DNA of 64,000 nucleotides from JAGXTF01 sp044224315 (GTDB lineage: Bacteria; Bacteroidota; Bacteroidia; NS11-12g; UBA955): assembly GCA_044224315.1 (NCBI GenBank), contig JBGAKR010000001.1:248001-312000 (forward strand), in the 5' to 3' direction. A program made the position numbers and the translations under genes. Below, in pieces: positions 62,271 to 64,000 of this stretch. Position 1 is the stretch's first letter. Each line of letters starts with the position of its first letter. The notes under the pieces were generated by a model. It did no database searches. It was not told the DNA's origin and saw only the letters and a list, made by a program, of their open reading frames with translations.

Positions 62271-62302
62271 AAAAAAAGCCATCTTTTCAGACGGCTTTTT
62301 TT
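62271..62302. terminator. Bidirectional terminator
   Basis: AAAAAAGCC...GGCTTTTTT with inner TCT/AGA pairs. Serves sixA on the plus strand and the FKBP gene on the minus strand, whose stops flank it. Confidence 0.88.
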
Positions 62303-62320
62303 ATAGATTGTTTTTAAAAT

Positions 62321-63070
62321 TTATTTCATTGCTGGTGGCATATCACCTGCACCTGCTGGTTTTTCAGCTTCTGGTTTACCTGGTTTTACATTCAAAATTT
62401 TGAAAGTAAGAATGGTAATTCCGTATTTGTCAGAAAAACTTTGTGCACTTTGGGCCAGTTCAGGAACCAGATCATTTTGCAGGAATACTTCAAACTCAGC
62501 ACCCATGCCGGCTTTTTGGAAAGCTTCTTCCAACTGGGTTAAACCAATCTGTTTCAAAGGATGCTTTCTTGGACCGCCCATTTTAGAACTGTTCATGAGC
62601 TCTTTGCCTGCGCTGTTTTTCATAATCATGGTGTACTCTACAGTGTCGTATAACTGAGGAGCAGCGCCATTACCCGGAGTGATTACACGAATTTGTCCGC
62701 CGGTTGCCAGGGGTTTAATTCCCGCTTTTTTGGCATTTTCCTGCATCCATTTTTTGCTTTCTTCCTGCAGTACTTTAATTTTTTTAGACTGTTCTTTTAA
62801 AACATAGCTGCGTCCAATTTTCTCCATATCTGCTTCACTAACCGCATAACCGCTGTCTTTTTTCAGTTTGTCTTCAATTCCTTTGATTAAAGAACTGTAA
62901 TCAATTTTGTCTAAACCCTGTTGTTTCAGGTAGTTTCCTACATTAATTCCCAGTGAATAGCTGAAAGAATCAATGCCTGTTTTAAGGGTTTTGCCCGGAT
63001 TCACCGTGCGGCCGCAAGACGCTGCCAGCATGGCAACAGCTCCGGTAATTACATAAATATATTTTTTCAT
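62321..63070 (-). CDS. FKBP-type peptidyl-prolyl isomerase lipoprotein (FkpA/Mip-like)
   Basis: 249 residues from ATG 63070 (an ATG four codons earlier at 63082 is also possible). Lipoprotein signal LAASC (Cys near residue 19). Residues 30-120 form the helical dimerisation region (FSYSLGINVGNYLKQQGLDKID, long Lys/Glu helix). The FKBP domain at 130-230 is divergent (YDTVEYTMIMKNSAGKELMNSS, LTQLEEAFQKAGMGAEFEVFL) and the usual catalytic aromatic residues are poorly conserved, so it may act mainly as a chaperone. It lies 15 bases after the ABC-F gene. Confidence 0.85.
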   Translation of the reverse strand: MKKYIYVITGAVAMLAASCGRTVNPGKTLKTGIDSFSYSLGINVGNYLKQQGLDKIDYSSLIKGIEDKLKKDSGYAVSEADMEKIGRSYVLKEQSKKIKVLQEESKKWMQENAKKAGIKPLATGGQIRVITPGNGAAPQLYDTVEYTMIMKNSAGKELMNSSKMGGPRKHPLKQIGLTQLEEAFQKAGMGAEFEVFLQNDLVPELAQSAQSFSDKYGITILTFKILNVKPGKPEAEKPAGAGDMPPAMK

Positions 63071-63085
63071 TTTGTGGTTCAATTA

Positions 63086-64000
63086 TTAAGCAGAAGTGCC
63101 GGTTCCGCGATACAATTCTAATCGACGTTCTTTGATAGAAGCATCATCTGCATATTCTTCGTAGGTCATGTATTTATCAATCATGCCATTGGGCGTAATT
63201 TCAATAATACGGTTTGCAATGGTATTAATTACCTCCTGGTCATGAGAGTGGAAAAGCAAAATACCCGCATATTCCTGCAATCCATTGTTGAGGGCCTGAA
63301 TACTTTCCAGATCCAAATGGTTTGTAGGTTCGTCTAACAGCATTACGTTGGGGCTTTGTATCATCATTTTACTGAGCATACAACGCACTTTTTCTCCCCC
63401 ACTCAATACGTTACACATTTTTTGGGTTTCTTCGCCGCTAAACAACATTCTTCCTAAGAAACCGCGAATAAAGGTTTCATCCTTTTCGGTTGAATACTGA
63501 CGCAACCAATCCACCAGATTCATAGGGCTGGTAAAAAAGCTGGAGTTGTCATTGGGCAGATAGGCCATTTTGGTGGTTATACCCCAGTTTACTGAGCCTT
63601 TATCGGGTGTATTTTCGCCCCACAGGGTTTTGAAAAATGTATTTAACGCCAGGGTATTTCTGGAAATAAATGCAATTTTATCGTTCTTGTAAACGGTAAA
63701 ATTAATATTGCCAAAAACCTTTTCTCCATTTACTGAACCTTCCAGATTTTCAACACTCAGAATCTGATCGCCCACCTCACGTTCCTGCCTGAAAATAATG
63801 CCTGGATATTTACGGGTAGAGGGCTGAATTTCTTCAATATCCAATTTATCCAACATTTTCTTACGCGCAGTAGCCTGTCGACTTTTGGCCACGTTGGCAC
63901 TGAAACGCGCAATAAATTCCAACAATTCTTTCTTTTTCTCTTCGGCTTTTTTGTTCTGATCGCCGCGCTGCCTGAGTGCCAACTGCGAACTTTGGTACCA
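63086..64000 (-). CDS. ABC-F family ATPase (YbiT-like), C-terminal part
   Basis: The gene runs out of the window at 64000; reading continues upstream through WYQSSQLALRQRGDQNKK, the family's first-domain/linker junction, so the N-terminal ATPase domain is missing here. The visible 304 residues hold the linker and the second ATPase domain with signature LSGGEKVRCMLSKMM, Walker B VMLLDEPTNHLD and switch HSHDQEV. The Walker A stretch reads FISRNTLALNTFF and lacks the canonical GxGKT lysine, which I recall as usual for second domains in this subgroup. ABC-F proteins act on the ribosome E site. Three bases separate its stop from an upstream ATG of the FKBP gene. Confidence 0.9.
   Translation of the reverse strand, partial: WYQSSQLALRQRGDQNKKAEEKKKELLEFIARFSANVAKSRQATARKKMLDKLDIEEIQPSTRKYPGIIFRQEREVGDQILSVENLEGSVNGEKVFGNINFTVYKNDKIAFISRNTLALNTFFKTLWGENTPDKGSVNWGITTKMAYLPNDNSSFFTSPMNLVDWLRQYSTEKDETFIRGFLGRMLFSGEETQKMCNVLSGGEKVRCMLSKMMIQSPNVMLLDEPTNHLDLESIQALNNGLQEYAGILLFHSHDQEVINTIANRIIEITPNGMIDKYMTYEEYADDASIKERRLELYRGTGTSA

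Overview
The window looks like a chromosomal segment of a Bacteroidota (Bacteroidetes) bacterium. The evidence is secreted proteins ending in type IX secretion (T9SS) sorting domains, a PKD-repeat protein with a gliding-motility-type C-terminus, several families I know mainly from this phylum (DUF2851, the misnamed 'ABC transporter ATPase' small protein, DUF5117-type zincin), and the recurrent promoter motif TAnnTTTG placed 4-40 bases before start codons. I cannot assign an order or genus from sequence alone.

Layout. 1-6.4 kb: the distal division/cell-wall cluster ftsW(partial)-murG-murC-ftsQ-ftsA-ftsZ, with ftsZ broken by an internal out-of-frame deletion. 6.4-11.7 kb: a giant PKD-repeat surface protein. 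11.7-16.3 kb, minus strand: a tightly overlapping five-gene operon (universal stress protein, CCG Fe-S protein, small conserved protein, MFS transporter, GT4 glycosyltransferase). 16.4-24.4 kb: YCF48-like secreted protein, methyltransferase, a divergent GT2/FAD-oxidoreductase pair, SprT-like protein, a broken lhgO, DUF2851, and a broken REP-associated transposase carrying a hexamer repeat and a perfect palindrome. 24.5-30.2 kb: odhB (2-oxoglutarate dehydrogenase E2), CDF metal exporter, hydrolase/threonine aldolase operon, SlyD. 30.2-36.7 kb: a T9SS cargo protein and a visibly GC-richer block with the lower meta-cleavage pathway dmpE-F-G and divergent dmpH, plus a DUF3089 hydrolase. Together these four enzymes would take 4-oxalocrotonate to pyruvate and acetyl-CoA; the ring-cleaving steps are not here.

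36.7-44.4 kb, AT-rich: the most interesting locus. A 1931-residue secreted multidomain protein with an HExxH zincin motif carries a C-terminal domain that is duplicated as a stand-alone ORF. Each copy is followed within 5-10 bases by a paralogous small gene starting M-x-NPEHHLHD. This is the layout of a polymorphic toxin with its immunity gene plus an orphan toxin-tip/immunity cassette. I do not recognise the toxin fold.

44.7-56 kb: MORN/TonB-C-like protein, a LamG-type T9SS protein, FMN glutamate-synthase-like protein, several unknown small genes, a UvrD-type helicase with a C-terminal helix-turn-helix, and a secreted lipoprotein with pyruvate-phosphate-dikinase-like domains in reversed order. 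56.0-56.6 kb: a tRNA-Arg(ACG) locus with a GIY-YIG pseudogene, a duplicated tRNA 3' end and a two-copy 110-bp tandem repeat. 56.8-64 kb: a zinc metalloprotease, a TonB-dependent receptor, DUF423, sixA, an FKBP lipoprotein and the 3' part of an ABC-F ATPase gene.

Three genes (ftsZ, lhgO, transposase) have the same kind of lesion: conserved residues missing plus a frame change. This may be real decay or a systematic assembly fault and should be checked against reads before ftsZ is called non-functional.
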